NCBI GenBank assembly: GCA_016794425.1
Contig: JAEUHR010000053.1
Location: 62,001 to 126,000 of the forward strand
Origin: Planctomycetota bacterium
GTDB lineage: Bacteria; Planctomycetota; UBA1135; UBA2386
Direction of reading: 5' to 3'
Length of the DNA stretch: 64,000 bases
A model generated the notes under the pieces. That model saw only the letters and a list, made by a program, of their open reading frames with translations, had not been told where the DNA came from and did not search any database. Of this stretch, positions 43,481 through 51,800 are shown in pieces (the stretch's first letter is position 1; each line of letters opens with the position of its first letter). Position numbers and translations under genes: made by a program.

Positions 43481-44613
43481 ACGAACGTCTGCGCAAGCTG
43501 CCGACCTATCCGATGGAGCAACTCGCGGGCTGGAAGCGCGAGCTCGAAGCGCGCGGCCAGCGCGTGTTCGACTTCGGCACCGGCGATCCGCGCGAGCCGA
43601 CGCCGGCGATCCTGCGCCGCGCGCTGCACGACGGCCTCGCCGACGTCAGCCAGTACCCGCCGACCGCCGGCACGCCGGCGCTGCGGCAGGCGGTCGCCGG
43701 CTACCTGCGGCGCCGCTTCGCGGTCGAGGTCGACGCGGACCGCGAAGTGCTGGCGACGTTCGGCAGCAAGGAGTGTCTGTTCCACCTGCCGATGACGTTC
43801 GTGCAGGTGCCGAGCGACAAGGACCTGGTGCTGTACGGCGAGCCCGCCTACCCGGTCTACGAGATCGGCGCGCTGTTCGCCGAGGCCTGGACCTACGCGG
43901 TGCCGCTCGGCGTGCAGAACGGCTACGCGCTGGACCCGGACCTGGTGCCGGCCCCGGTGCTGCAGCGCGCGGCGGTGGTGTTCCTGAACTACCCGCACAA
44001 CCCGACCGGCTTCACGCTGCCCGACGCGCTGTTCCGGCGCTGGGTCGAGGTGCGCGAGGAGTACGGCTTCGTGCTGGTCAGCGACGAGTGTTACGTCGAC
44101 CTGCACTACACCGGCGAACGGCCGAAGAGCCTGCTGCAGTTCGGCCGCAAGGGTTGCCTCGCGGTGCACTCGCTGAGCAAGCGCTCGGGCATGACCGGCT
44201 ACCGCAGCGGCTTCGTCGCCGGCGATCCGGAGCTGATCGCGACCTACCGGCGGGTCCGCGCCAGCATGGGCACGGCGCCGCAGGAGTTCGTGCAGGCCGC
44301 GGCGGCGCTGGCCTGGACCGACGACGCCCACGTCGTCGACCGCGTCGGCGTGTTCGCCGAGAAGCGGCGCATCCTGCTCGAGCTGTGCCAGCGGCGCGGC
44401 CTGCGCGTGCACGGCAGCACGGCCGGGCTCTACTTGTGGGTCGAGGTGCCCGACGGCGTGCGCGACGTCACCTACGCGGCGCGGCTGCGCGAGGTCGGCA
44501 TCCTGGTCGCGCCGGGCAGCTTCTTCGGCAAGGGGCAGGAGCGCTACGTGCGCCTGGCACTGGTGCCGACCGCCGACGAGTGCCGTGCCGCCGCGGCGGC
44601 GTGGCCGGCCTGA
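43477..44613 (+). CDS. Class I/II aminotransferase, DapC-like
   Basis: 378 residues, fold type I PLP enzyme. The PLP lysine is in [15 protein letters not shown]; substrate Arg lies in the C-terminal [17 protein letters not shown] and SDECYVDL are conserved cofactor contacts. The SLSKRS...RSGF pattern is that of succinyl-diaminopimelate aminotransferase (lysine/peptidoglycan path), though no other dap gene is near, and paralogues act on other amino acids. Coupled to the TIM barrel gene by ATGA overlap; the reason for that pairing is unclear. Confidence 0.75.
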   Translation: MNERLRKLPTYPMEQLAGWKRELEARGQRVFDFGTGDPREPTPAILRRALHDGLADVSQYPPTAGTPALRQAVAGYLRRRFAVEVDADREVLATFGSKECLFHLPMTFVQVPSDKDLVLYGEPAYPVYEIGALFAEAWTYAVPLGVQNGYALDPDLVPAPVLQRAAVVFLNYPHNPTGFTLPDALFRRWVEVREEYGFVLVSDECYVDLHYTGERPKSLLQFGRKGCLAVHSLSKRSGMTGYRSGFVAGDPELIATYRRVRASMGTAPQEFVQAAAALAWTDDAHVVDRVGVFAEKRRILLELCQRRGLRVHGSTAGLYLWVEVPDGVRDVTYAARLREVGILVAPGSFFGKGQERYVRLALVPTADECRAAAAAWPA

Positions 44614-44626
44614 GCGACGCTCGCGT

Positions 44627-44959
44627 TCAGCCGCGGCGCGGGCCGGTCTCGAGCGGCAGGCCGCAGCCGGCCCACCAGGCGAGGCCGCCGCTGAGGTTCG
44701 CCAGCCGCGCGAAGCCCGCCTGGGCCAGGATCTCGCAGGCCCAGACGCTGCGGCGGCCGTGCTCGCAGTGCACGAGCCAGTTGGCGTCGCGGTCGAGTTC
44801 GCCGAGCCGCGCCTCGAGTTCCTGCACCGGGATCAGCGTCGACTGCGGCAGTCGATGGCTCGCGTGTTCGCCTTCGGTGCGCACGTCGAGGATGCGCAGC
44901 GTCGGGTCGGCATGCAGCTCGCGCTGTGCGGTCGCGGGGTCGAGGTCGCGGTAGCTCAT
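44627..44959 (-). CDS. Rhodanese-like single-domain protein
   Basis: 110 residues. One rhodanese fold with the active-site loop CEHGRRS, so the catalytic cysteine is present, and the DVRTEGEHASHRLP start typical of GlpE/PspE-type proteins. ATG 44959 is preferred to one 12 codons upstream because homology starts here. 46 bp downstream of ubiD, likely the operon's last gene. Confidence 0.85.
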   Translation of the reverse strand: MSYRDLDPATAQRELHADPTLRILDVRTEGEHASHRLPQSTLIPVQELEARLGELDRDANWLVHCEHGRRSVWACEILAQAGFARLANLSGGLAWWAGCGLPLETGPRRG

Positions 44960-45005
44960 CGGCGGGATCGGATCGGAACCGCGCGCAGCCGTCAACGGCG
45001 CCGCG

Positions 45006-46811
45006 TCAGTCCAGGTGGCCGCGGCTGCTGTCGCCCATGGCCACGTCGCCGCGCGGGAAGTACTCGCGCCAGCGGCGGTCGACGCACCGCGCCGTTCGGT
45101 CGTCGCAGAACAACTCGGCCGGATAGCCGGGCTTCATGCGCGCGTCGATCACGACCGGCGGCGTCCAGCTCGGCTGCCCGCGTACGAGGCGCAGGTCGCG
45201 GCCGTGCAGGTCGGCCGCGGGTTCGAAGCGCGTGAACGTCGTCCACAGGAAGTTCACGCTGGAGCGCGCCGCGCGCGCGGCGTCGTCGACCAGCACGACC
45301 AGCGGCCAGTCGGCGAGCGCCGGCAGCTGCGCCAGTGCTGCGGCGGCGCCGCGGTCCTGCGCCGCGCCCGGCCCGTCGACGACGAGGCAGCCGGCGCAGA
45401 ACGGCACCGCCGAGCGGAACGGCGGCGGCAGCGCGCCGGTGAACTCGGTCGGCAGGCGCCGCACCGGGTCGCCGAGGCCGAGCAGCACGCCCTTGCTGCC
45501 CTTGTTGACCTCGGGGCCGGCGTAGTCGAGCGTGTCCATCGACAGGCTGCCGAACACGTAGAGGTCGGTCGCGAACCGGCAGCGCGCCAGCACGTGTTCG
45601 AGCACGGCGCGGAAGTCGCGCAGGTCGACCGGCCGGTCGGTCAGCAGCAGGAACTTCGTCAGGCTCAGCTGGCCTTCGCCGAGGATGCGGAACGCGCCCT
45701 GCATCGCCTCGCGGCCGTAGCGTTCGCGCACCACGGCGGCGGCCAGCGAGTGGTAGCCGGTCTCGCCGTACGACCACAGGTCGCGCACTTGCGGCATCGC
45801 CACCTTCGCCAGCGGCAGCAGCAGCTCCTGCAGCCAGTCGCCGAGGAAGAAGTCCTCCTGGCGCGGTTTGCCGACCACGGTCGCACACAGGATCGGGTCC
45901 TGGCGGTGCAGCAGCGCCGAGACGCGCAGCAGCGGGTAGTCGTGGCGCAGCGAGTAGTAGCCGTAGTGGTCGCCGAACGGCCCCTCGGGGTGGCGTTCGC
46001 CGGGGCGCACCTCGCCGCAGAGCGTGAACTCCGCGTCGGCGAACAGCGGCAGCGGCGTGTGCGGCGAGCGCGCGGTGCGCAGCCGCCGGCCCAGCAGCAG
46101 CGAGGCCAGCAGCACCTCGGGCACGTTCTCGGGCAGCGGTGCGATCGCCGACAGGATCAGCGCCGGCGGGCCGCCGATCGTCACGGTCACCGGCATCGGC
46201 CGGCCGAGCCGTTCGTACTCGGCCAGGTGGAAGCCGGAGCCCTTGCCGATCTGCAGGTGCAGGCCGGTCGTGTCGTCGCTGTGGCGCTGGATCCGGTACA
46301 TGCCGAGGTTGCTGCCCAGGCCCTCGGGGTGCTCGGTGTAGACCAGCGGCAGCGTCACGAACGGCCCGCCGTCCTCGGCCCACGTGCGCAGCAGCGGCAG
46401 GCGCGACAGGCGCGGCGGCGTGTCCTGGTGCTGCAGGATCGGCGCGCCGCGCACGCGGCTGCGGCCGACGCGCGCCAGCGCACCGAGCAGGTCGCGGTGC
46501 TGCCACAGCTTGCCGAGGCTCGGCGGCAACAGCGTGTGCGGCAGGTCGGCGAGCCGCTGCACGAGGTCGAGTGGACGCCGGCCGAACGCCAGTTCGACGC
46601 GCCGCGCGGTGCCGAACAGGTTGGTCACCACCGGCCACGGCGAGCCCTTGACGCGGCGGAACAGCAGCGCCGGCCCGCCGGCGGCGATCACGCGGCGGTG
46701 CACCTCGGCGGCTTCCAGGTCGGGGTCGACCTCGGCGTCGATCTCGACCAGTTCGGCTTCGCGGCGCAGCAGCGCCAGCAGCGCGCGCAGGTCCAGCAGC
46801 GGGGAGGTCAT
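45006..46811 (-). CDS. ubiD: UbiD-family prenylated-FMN decarboxylase
   Basis: 601 residues, full UbiD length. The prFMN/metal region is LGMYRIQRHSDDTTGLH, followed by GPPALILSAIAPLP; the C-terminal half contains EGPFGDHYGYYS and the KFLLLTDRPVDLRDF stretch. Removes the carboxylate from an aromatic acid, as in quinone biosynthesis (4-hydroxybenzoate or futalosine-path MqnL), but no ubiX is in the window. ATG overlaps lpxB by 4 bp. Confidence 0.9.
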   Translation of the reverse strand: MTSPLLDLRALLALLRREAELVEIDAEVDPDLEAAEVHRRVIAAGGPALLFRRVKGSPWPVVTNLFGTARRVELAFGRRPLDLVQRLADLPHTLLPPSLGKLWQHRDLLGALARVGRSRVRGAPILQHQDTPPRLSRLPLLRTWAEDGGPFVTLPLVYTEHPEGLGSNLGMYRIQRHSDDTTGLHLQIGKGSGFHLAEYERLGRPMPVTVTIGGPPALILSAIAPLPENVPEVLLASLLLGRRLRTARSPHTPLPLFADAEFTLCGEVRPGERHPEGPFGDHYGYYSLRHDYPLLRVSALLHRQDPILCATVVGKPRQEDFFLGDWLQELLLPLAKVAMPQVRDLWSYGETGYHSLAAAVVRERYGREAMQGAFRILGEGQLSLTKFLLLTDRPVDLRDFRAVLEHVLARCRFATDLYVFGSLSMDTLDYAGPEVNKGSKGVLLGLGDPVRRLPTEFTGALPPPFRSAVPFCAGCLVVDGPGAAQDRGAAAALAQLPALADWPLVVLVDDAARAARSSVNFLWTTFTRFEPAADLHGRDLRLVRGQPSWTPPVVIDARMKPGYPAELFCDDRTARCVDRRWREYFPRGDVAMGDSSRGHLD

Positions 46812-48151
46812 GGCGGGGCTCCGTTCAGGAAGCGGCGCACGATCGCGGCCGTGCGTTCGGTGGCACCCGGGGCGCCGAGCCGCGCCCGCACGTCGGCGAG
46901 GCCACGCTCGACCTCGGCGCGCGCGGCGTCGTCGGTCCACAGCTGCAGCGCGGCCTGCTCGACGCGGCGCCAGCCGGGTTCGCCGTGGAAGCAGAACTCC
47001 GGCACGACCTGCCGACCGGCGATCAGGTTCGCGGCCGCGATCCACGGCACGCTGAGGATGTTGTGGTAGCCGAGCGTGCTCAGCACGCCGCGCAGCTGGT
47101 AGACGACCAGCGTCGGGTTGCCCGACAGGCACGCGAGCAGCGAGCCGGTGCCGGACTTGGCGAGGATCAGCCGCGCGCCGAACAGCCACGCGGCCAGCGG
47201 TCCTTCGTGGTGCTCGATCCAGTCGGCGCCGAGCGCCGCCAGCCGTTCGCGCAGCAGTGTGGTGCGGCGCGGGTTCTCGTGCGGCAGCACGCAGCGCAGC
47301 GCCGGGTCGTGCGCGCGCAGCGCCGCGGCCGTGCGCACGAGCCCGGGCAGGTTCGCCTCGATCTCGGCGCGCCGGCTGCCCGGCAGCAGCACCAGCGTGC
47401 GGCGAGCCCGCACCGCGGCGACGGCCGCCGCATCGGGCGGGTGTTCGGCCAGCGCGTCGAGCAGCGGGTGGCCGATGTAGAGCGCCGGCACGCGGCAGCG
47501 GCGGAAGAACGAGGTCTCGAACGGCAGGATCGTCAGCGTCGCCGAGACCGCGCGGCGGTAGCGGCGCATGCGCCACGGGCCCCAGGCCCAGTACTGCGGT
47601 GCGACGTAGTGCAACACCGGCACCTTGCGGCGCCGCGCGGCCTTGGCCATCACGAGGTGCAGGCCCGGGTAGTCGACCAGCACGACCAGGTCCGGCGGAT
47701 CGTCGCGCAAGAGCCGCAGGTAGGCGGCGAACGCGCGCAGGATCAGCGGCAGCTGCCGCAGCACGCCGGCGATGCCCATCACCGCGTGTTCGCTGAGCTG
47801 GAACCGCACGTCGGCGCCGGCGGCGGCGAGCGGCTGGCCGCCGAACGCGGTCACGCGCAGCGAGCCGCCGAGCGCCCGCACGAGCCGCGCCGCGTGCGCT
47901 TCGCCGCTGGCCTCGCCGGCCGAGACGAACAGGTGCGGGCGGGCGCCGCGGTCGGGCCGGCGCGACGCGAAGAACTCCTGCAGCGCGGTCTCGGCTGCCG
48001 GCGGCGGTTCGTGCGCGGCCGCGTCGAGCACCTCGCGCGCGACGCGGCGCCAGCGGTGGCGTGTCGGCAGGTAGGCGCCGAGCCGCAGCGGCACCAGCAG
48101 CGTGCGCAGCACCTCGCGCACGAGCGTCAGCAGCACTTCGAGCGCGATCAC
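46808..48151 (-). CDS. lpxB: Lipid-A-disaccharide synthase with N-terminal extension
   Basis: 447 residues. The LpxB domain begins about residue 73 (LFVSAGEASGEAHAARLVRAL) and includes SEHAVMGIAGVL, YVAPQYWAWG, LLPGSRRAEIEANL and KSGTGSLLACLSGNP. Family members are normally near 380 residues, so about 72 residues with an amphipathic helix (VLRTLLVPLRLGAYL) are added at the N-terminus; it may bind the membrane. The usual SGD is SGE. GTG start overlaps the permease stop (GTGA). Confidence 0.9.
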   Translation of the reverse strand: MIALEVLLTLVREVLRTLLVPLRLGAYLPTRHRWRRVAREVLDAAAHEPPPAAETALQEFFASRRPDRGARPHLFVSAGEASGEAHAARLVRALGGSLRVTAFGGQPLAAAGADVRFQLSEHAVMGIAGVLRQLPLILRAFAAYLRLLRDDPPDLVVLVDYPGLHLVMAKAARRRKVPVLHYVAPQYWAWGPWRMRRYRRAVSATLTILPFETSFFRRCRVPALYIGHPLLDALAEHPPDAAAVAAVRARRTLVLLPGSRRAEIEANLPGLVRTAAALRAHDPALRCVLPHENPRRTTLLRERLAALGADWIEHHEGPLAAWLFGARLILAKSGTGSLLACLSGNPTLVVYQLRGVLSTLGYHNILSVPWIAAANLIAGRQVVPEFCFHGEPGWRRVEQAALQLWTDDAARAEVERGLADVRARLGAPGATERTAAIVRRFLNGAPP

Positions 48152-48960
48152 GGTTCGGCGCGCCGCAGGTCGCGCCAGGCGAGGCCGTAGAACAGCGCGA
48201 CGCCGGCCAGCACCCAGGTCGTGAAGCCGGGGCCGCCGAACGGGTCGAACATCTGCGCCGCGCGCACGTTGCCGGCCAGCAGCGGTCCGTACCAGTCGAA
48301 GTCGGCTAGTCGGAACAGGCTGTAGGGCCGGATCCGCTGCGTCAGGTAGATGCCGATCTGCACGACCGCGACGGCGCCGGTGATCGCGGCCACGTGCGCC
48401 TGCACGCGGCAGCGCAGCGACACCCAGGTCGTGAAGGTCAGGAACAGCAGCACGAAGCAGGCCGCGTGCAGCGAGGCCAGCAACAGCGGCTCGAGCGGCA
48501 GGTCGAGGTCGATGCGTCGGCTCCAGGGGATCGCCGACAGGTTGACGACGAAGATCGGCAGCGTCGCGCACAGCGCGCACGGCCACCACTTCGCCCACAA
48601 GAGCCGTCCGCGCGACACCGGCTTCGCCAGCAGGAACTCGAACGTCTGCGCCTCGCGCTCGCGCGCGAACAGGCCGGTGCCGAACAGCACCGCGGCGGCG
48701 ATGCCGACCAGGTTGGTGCTGCGGAAGAACAGCATCAGCGCGCAGTAGCTCGTGTAGGCGATCTCCTCGTTGCGGTCGGACACGGCGACGCCGACGCGCT
48801 GCAGCCAGTCGATGTCGATGCCGCGCAGCAGCGTCGAGCGCTGCAGGTCCGGGTAGAAGTCCGGCCACAGCAGGATCACCGGCACCGCCAGCAGTTCGAG
48901 GATCAGCAGGTAGGCCAGCGCCATCCAGCGGATCTCGCGGAACGTCTTGCCGGCGATCAC
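48148..48960 (-). CDS. ABC-2-type transporter permease
   Basis: 270 residues, six predicted membrane helices. The amphipathic N-terminal segment (GKTFREIRWMALAYLL) and loop FAREREAQTFEFLLAKPVSRGRLLWAKW are typical of NosY/YhhJ-like ABC-2 exporter permeases. Partner of the ATPase just upstream; GTGA overlap on both sides. Confidence 0.82.
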   Translation of the reverse strand: MIAGKTFREIRWMALAYLLILELLAVPVILLWPDFYPDLQRSTLLRGIDIDWLQRVGVAVSDRNEEIAYTSYCALMLFFRSTNLVGIAAAVLFGTGLFAREREAQTFEFLLAKPVSRGRLLWAKWWPCALCATLPIFVVNLSAIPWSRRIDLDLPLEPLLLASLHAACFVLLFLTFTTWVSLRCRVQAHVAAITGAVAVVQIGIYLTQRIRPYSLFRLADFDWYGPLLAGNVRAAQMFDPFGGPGFTTWVLAGVALFYGLAWRDLRRAEP

Positions 48961-49850
48961 CGGTGCCCTCCGTCGGCCTGCTGCTGCAACAGCAGTTCGT
49001 AGAGGTCCTCGAGCCGCGGGATGCCGACCTCGGCGCTGTCGATCGCGCCGGCCGGTGCCTGGCGCAGCCACGCCATCGGGTCGCCGTCGGTCTCCACGAC
49101 CAGCGTGCCGTCCGGTTCGCGCCGCTGTTCGCGCGCGCCGGCCGGCAGCGGCTGGCCTGGCGCGAGCCGCACGCGCGGGCTCTGGCGCAGGCGCTGCCGC
49201 GCCGCGGCGAGCCGTTCGTCGGCCACGAAGCGGCCGTCGAGCAGGAACACCAGCCGTTCCGCCAGCGCCTCGACCTCGCCGAGGTGGTGCGAGCTCAGCA
49301 CGATCGTGCGGCCCGCGGCCCGCAGGTCGCGCAGCACGTCGCGCAGGAAGAACCGCACGCTGGCGTCGAGCGCGCGGTCCGGCTCGTCGAGCAGGTACAG
49401 CTCGACGTCGGGCGCCAGCGCGGCGACCAGCGCGAGCTTCTGTTTCATGCCGGCGCTGTAGCTGCGCACCTTCTGCCGCAGCGGCAGCCGGAAGCCGTCC
49501 AGCAGGCGGTCGCGCAGCTCCGGCTGCTGGCGGGCGTGGAAGCTCGCCGCGAAGCGCAGGAACTGCGCGCCGGTCAGGTTCGTGTAGACGCCGGCCTCGC
49601 CGGGCAGGTAGCTGGTGCGCTGCCGCACCGCCAGCGCATCGCGCTGCGGATCGAGGCCGAGCACGCGGGCGGCGCCGCTGGTCGGCGGCAACAGGCCGAC
49701 CAGGGTGCGCAGCAGCGTCGACTTGCCGGCGCCGTTCGGACCGACGAGTCCGAGCAGCTCGCCGGCGGCCACGTCGAGGTCGACGCCGTGCAGCACCGCG
49801 CGGGCGCCGAACGACTTGCCGAGCCCGCGCACCGCGATCGCCGGCGTCAC
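48957..49850 (-). CDS. ABC exporter ATPase
   Basis: 297 residues. Walker A GPNGAGKST, Q-loop SYLPGEAG, signature YSAGMKQK, Walker B LYLLDEP, and H-loop SSHHL. Shape is that of ABC-2 exporter ATPases such as those for antibiotics, with a C-terminal 80-residue regulatory tail. The signature SAGMKQK, instead of SGGMRRR, is common in this group. GTG overlaps the preceding stop; the pair may export a lipid or small molecule in the lpxB operon. Confidence 0.88.
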   Translation of the reverse strand: MTPAIAVRGLGKSFGARAVLHGVDLDVAAGELLGLVGPNGAGKSTLLRTLVGLLPPTSGAARVLGLDPQRDALAVRQRTSYLPGEAGVYTNLTGAQFLRFAASFHARQQPELRDRLLDGFRLPLRQKVRSYSAGMKQKLALVAALAPDVELYLLDEPDRALDASVRFFLRDVLRDLRAAGRTIVLSSHHLGEVEALAERLVFLLDGRFVADERLAAARQRLRQSPRVRLAPGQPLPAGAREQRREPDGTLVVETDGDPMAWLRQAPAGAIDSAEVGIPRLEDLYELLLQQQADGGHR

Positions 49851-50404
49851 GCGACCTCCCGCAGGAAATTCGCCAGCAGCCGCGGGCCGTGCGGCGTGCG
49901 GAACGACTCCGGATGGAACTGCACGCCGAACGTCGCATGCTCGCGGTGCTGCACGGCCATCACTTCGCCGGCTTCGGTGTGCGCGGTTGCACGCAACACG
50001 GCCGGCACCGGCGCCGCGACGTACAGCGAGTGGTAGCGGCAGGCCGGCAGCGGGTCCGGCAGGCCTGCGAACAGGCCGCGGCCGTCGTGCCGCACCGGCC
50101 GCGCGCGGCCGTGCACGGGCTCGCCGCGCACGATCGTGCCGCCGAACGCGAGGCCGATCGCCTGGTGGCCGAGGCAGACGCCGAGGATCGGCAGCGTGCC
50201 GGACCAGCGCCGGATCGCCGCCACCGAGTGGCCGGCGTGTTCGGGCCGCCCCGGCCCCGGCGACACGACCAGCGCGCGGCACGAGCCGAGCCGCTCGACG
50301 TCGACGCGATCGCTGCGTTCGACCCGGACCGGTGCACCGAGCGCCTGCAGCGCCTGCGCGAGGTTCCAGACGAACGAGTCCTTGTTGTCGAGAAGGAGGA
50401 TCAA
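49847..50404 (-). CDS. Glutamine amidotransferase, PabA/TrpG-like
   Basis: 185 residues, class I glutaminase. Catalytic triad is visible: Cys in GVCLGHQAIG, His and Glu in GVQFHPESF; LLDNKDSFVWNLAQAL is the start typical of PabA/TrpG. It supplies ammonia to aminodeoxychorismate or anthranilate synthase, but no pabB or trpE is present here. The only in-frame start is TTG 50404 (TTGATCCTCCTTC); 34 bp from the divergent trkA. Confidence 0.85.
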   Translation of the reverse strand: MILLLDNKDSFVWNLAQALQALGAPVRVERSDRVDVERLGSCRALVVSPGPGRPEHAGHSVAAIRRWSGTLPILGVCLGHQAIGLAFGGTIVRGEPVHGRARPVRHDGRGLFAGLPDPLPACRYHSLYVAAPVPAVLRATAHTEAGEVMAVQHREHATFGVQFHPESFRTPHGPRLLANFLREVA

Positions 50405-50438
50405 ACCGCGCGCGCACAGTATCGTGCCGCCGCAGACG

Positions 50439-51788
50439 ATGAACATCCTGATCGTCGGACTCGGCGAGGTCGGTTCGTACCTCGCCAAGGTGCTGTCCAC
50501 CGAGGGCCACTCGATCACGGTGGTGGACCCCGATCTGCAGCGCATGCGGCGCATCGCCGATCTGCTCGACGTGCAGGCGGTGCACGGCGACGGCTCGCGG
50601 CCCGACGTGCTCGACCGGGCCGACGCGCACCAGATGGACCTCGTGCTCGCGGTGTCGAACGACGACAAGGTCAACATGCTGACCTGTCTGTTCGGCAAGC
50701 GCATGGGCGCCAAGAAGACCGTGCTGCGGCTGCGCGACACGTCGGCGTTCCGGCGCAGCAAGACGTTCTTCCGCCGCAACCTGCAGCACGACCTGCTGCT
50801 GTCGCTCGACGACCTGGCGGCCGGCGAGATCGTGCGCACGGTGCGGCAGGCCCAGGGCTTCGCGGTCGAGAACTTCGCCGACGGCCGCGTGCAGATGCGG
50901 CGCTTCGTGCTGGCCGGCGACGGGCCGCTGACCGGCAAGCCGCTGAAGGACCTGAAGATCCCGGCCGGCACGCTGATCACCGCGATCGACCGCGACCACG
51001 AGGTGCTGGTGCCGGGCGGCGACGACGACCTGCGCGCCGGCGACGAGGTGTTCGTGCTCGGCGAGCCGAAGCCCCTGGCGCAACTCGAGAAGAAGCTCGG
51101 CGGCCGCGTGCAGCAGGCGCGCAACGTCGTCGTCTACGGCGCCGGCGGCGTCGCGGTGCAGGTGTGCCAGGCGCTGCAGCGCGAACACGTCGACGTGCGC
51201 GTGCTGGTCGAGGACCGCGGCGACGCCGAACGGCTGTCCGAGGTGCTGAAGGGCGTCGTCGTGCTGCACGCCGACCCGACCGATCTGGCGTTCCTGCGCG
51301 AGGAGCACGTCGGTTCGGCCGACGCGTTCCTCGGCATCTCGAGCGAGGACGAACGCAACCTGATGTCGTGCCAGCTGAGCCGCAGCCTCGGCGTGCAGCG
51401 CACCGTGGCGCTGGTGCAGAAGCCCGACTACGTCGCGCTCTACCAGCAGCTCGGCATCGACGTCGCCGTGTCGCCGCGGCTCCTGTGCGCGAACCGGATC
51501 CTGGCGTTCGTGCGCAGCCGCAGCATCTCGACGATCGCGACGATCGAGGAGGGCAAGGCCGAGGTGATCGAACTCGAGGTGCAACCCGGCAGTTCCCTGG
51601 TCGGCAAGGCGCTGAAGGACGCGGGCTTCCCGCGCGGCTGCGTCGTCGCCGCGATCACGCGTGAGGACGGCCAGGTGCTGATCCCGCGCGGCGACGACGA
51701 GCTGCAGGCGTACGACCAGATGGTCATCTTCGTGCTCGACAAGGTCGTCGGCGAGGTGCTCGAGCGAGTCGGCGTCGTGCGCGAGTGA
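50439..51788 (+). CDS. trkA: Trk potassium channel NAD-binding subunit TrkA
   Basis: 449 residues with two TrkA-N/TrkA-C (RCK) repeats. First Rossmann motif is GLGEVGSYLAKVL, the second is YGAGGVAVQVCQAL; each is followed by a TrkA-C domain (PLTGKPLKDLKIPAGTLITAI and SLVGKALKDAGFPRGCVVAAI). It gates TrkH/G-type K+ uptake in response to NAD(H)/ATP; no trkH gene is in the window. Divergent from the pabA-like gene. Confidence 0.93.
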   Translation: MNILIVGLGEVGSYLAKVLSTEGHSITVVDPDLQRMRRIADLLDVQAVHGDGSRPDVLDRADAHQMDLVLAVSNDDKVNMLTCLFGKRMGAKKTVLRLRDTSAFRRSKTFFRRNLQHDLLLSLDDLAAGEIVRTVRQAQGFAVENFADGRVQMRRFVLAGDGPLTGKPLKDLKIPAGTLITAIDRDHEVLVPGGDDDLRAGDEVFVLGEPKPLAQLEKKLGGRVQQARNVVVYGAGGVAVQVCQALQREHVDVRVLVEDRGDAERLSEVLKGVVVLHADPTDLAFLREEHVGSADAFLGISSEDERNLMSCQLSRSLGVQRTVALVQKPDYVALYQQLGIDVAVSPRLLCANRILAFVRSRSISTIATIEEGKAEVIELEVQPGSSLVGKALKDAGFPRGCVVAAITREDGQVLIPRGDDELQAYDQMVIFVLDKVVGEVLERVGVVRE

Positions 51789-51800
51789 CGGCGCGGCAGG

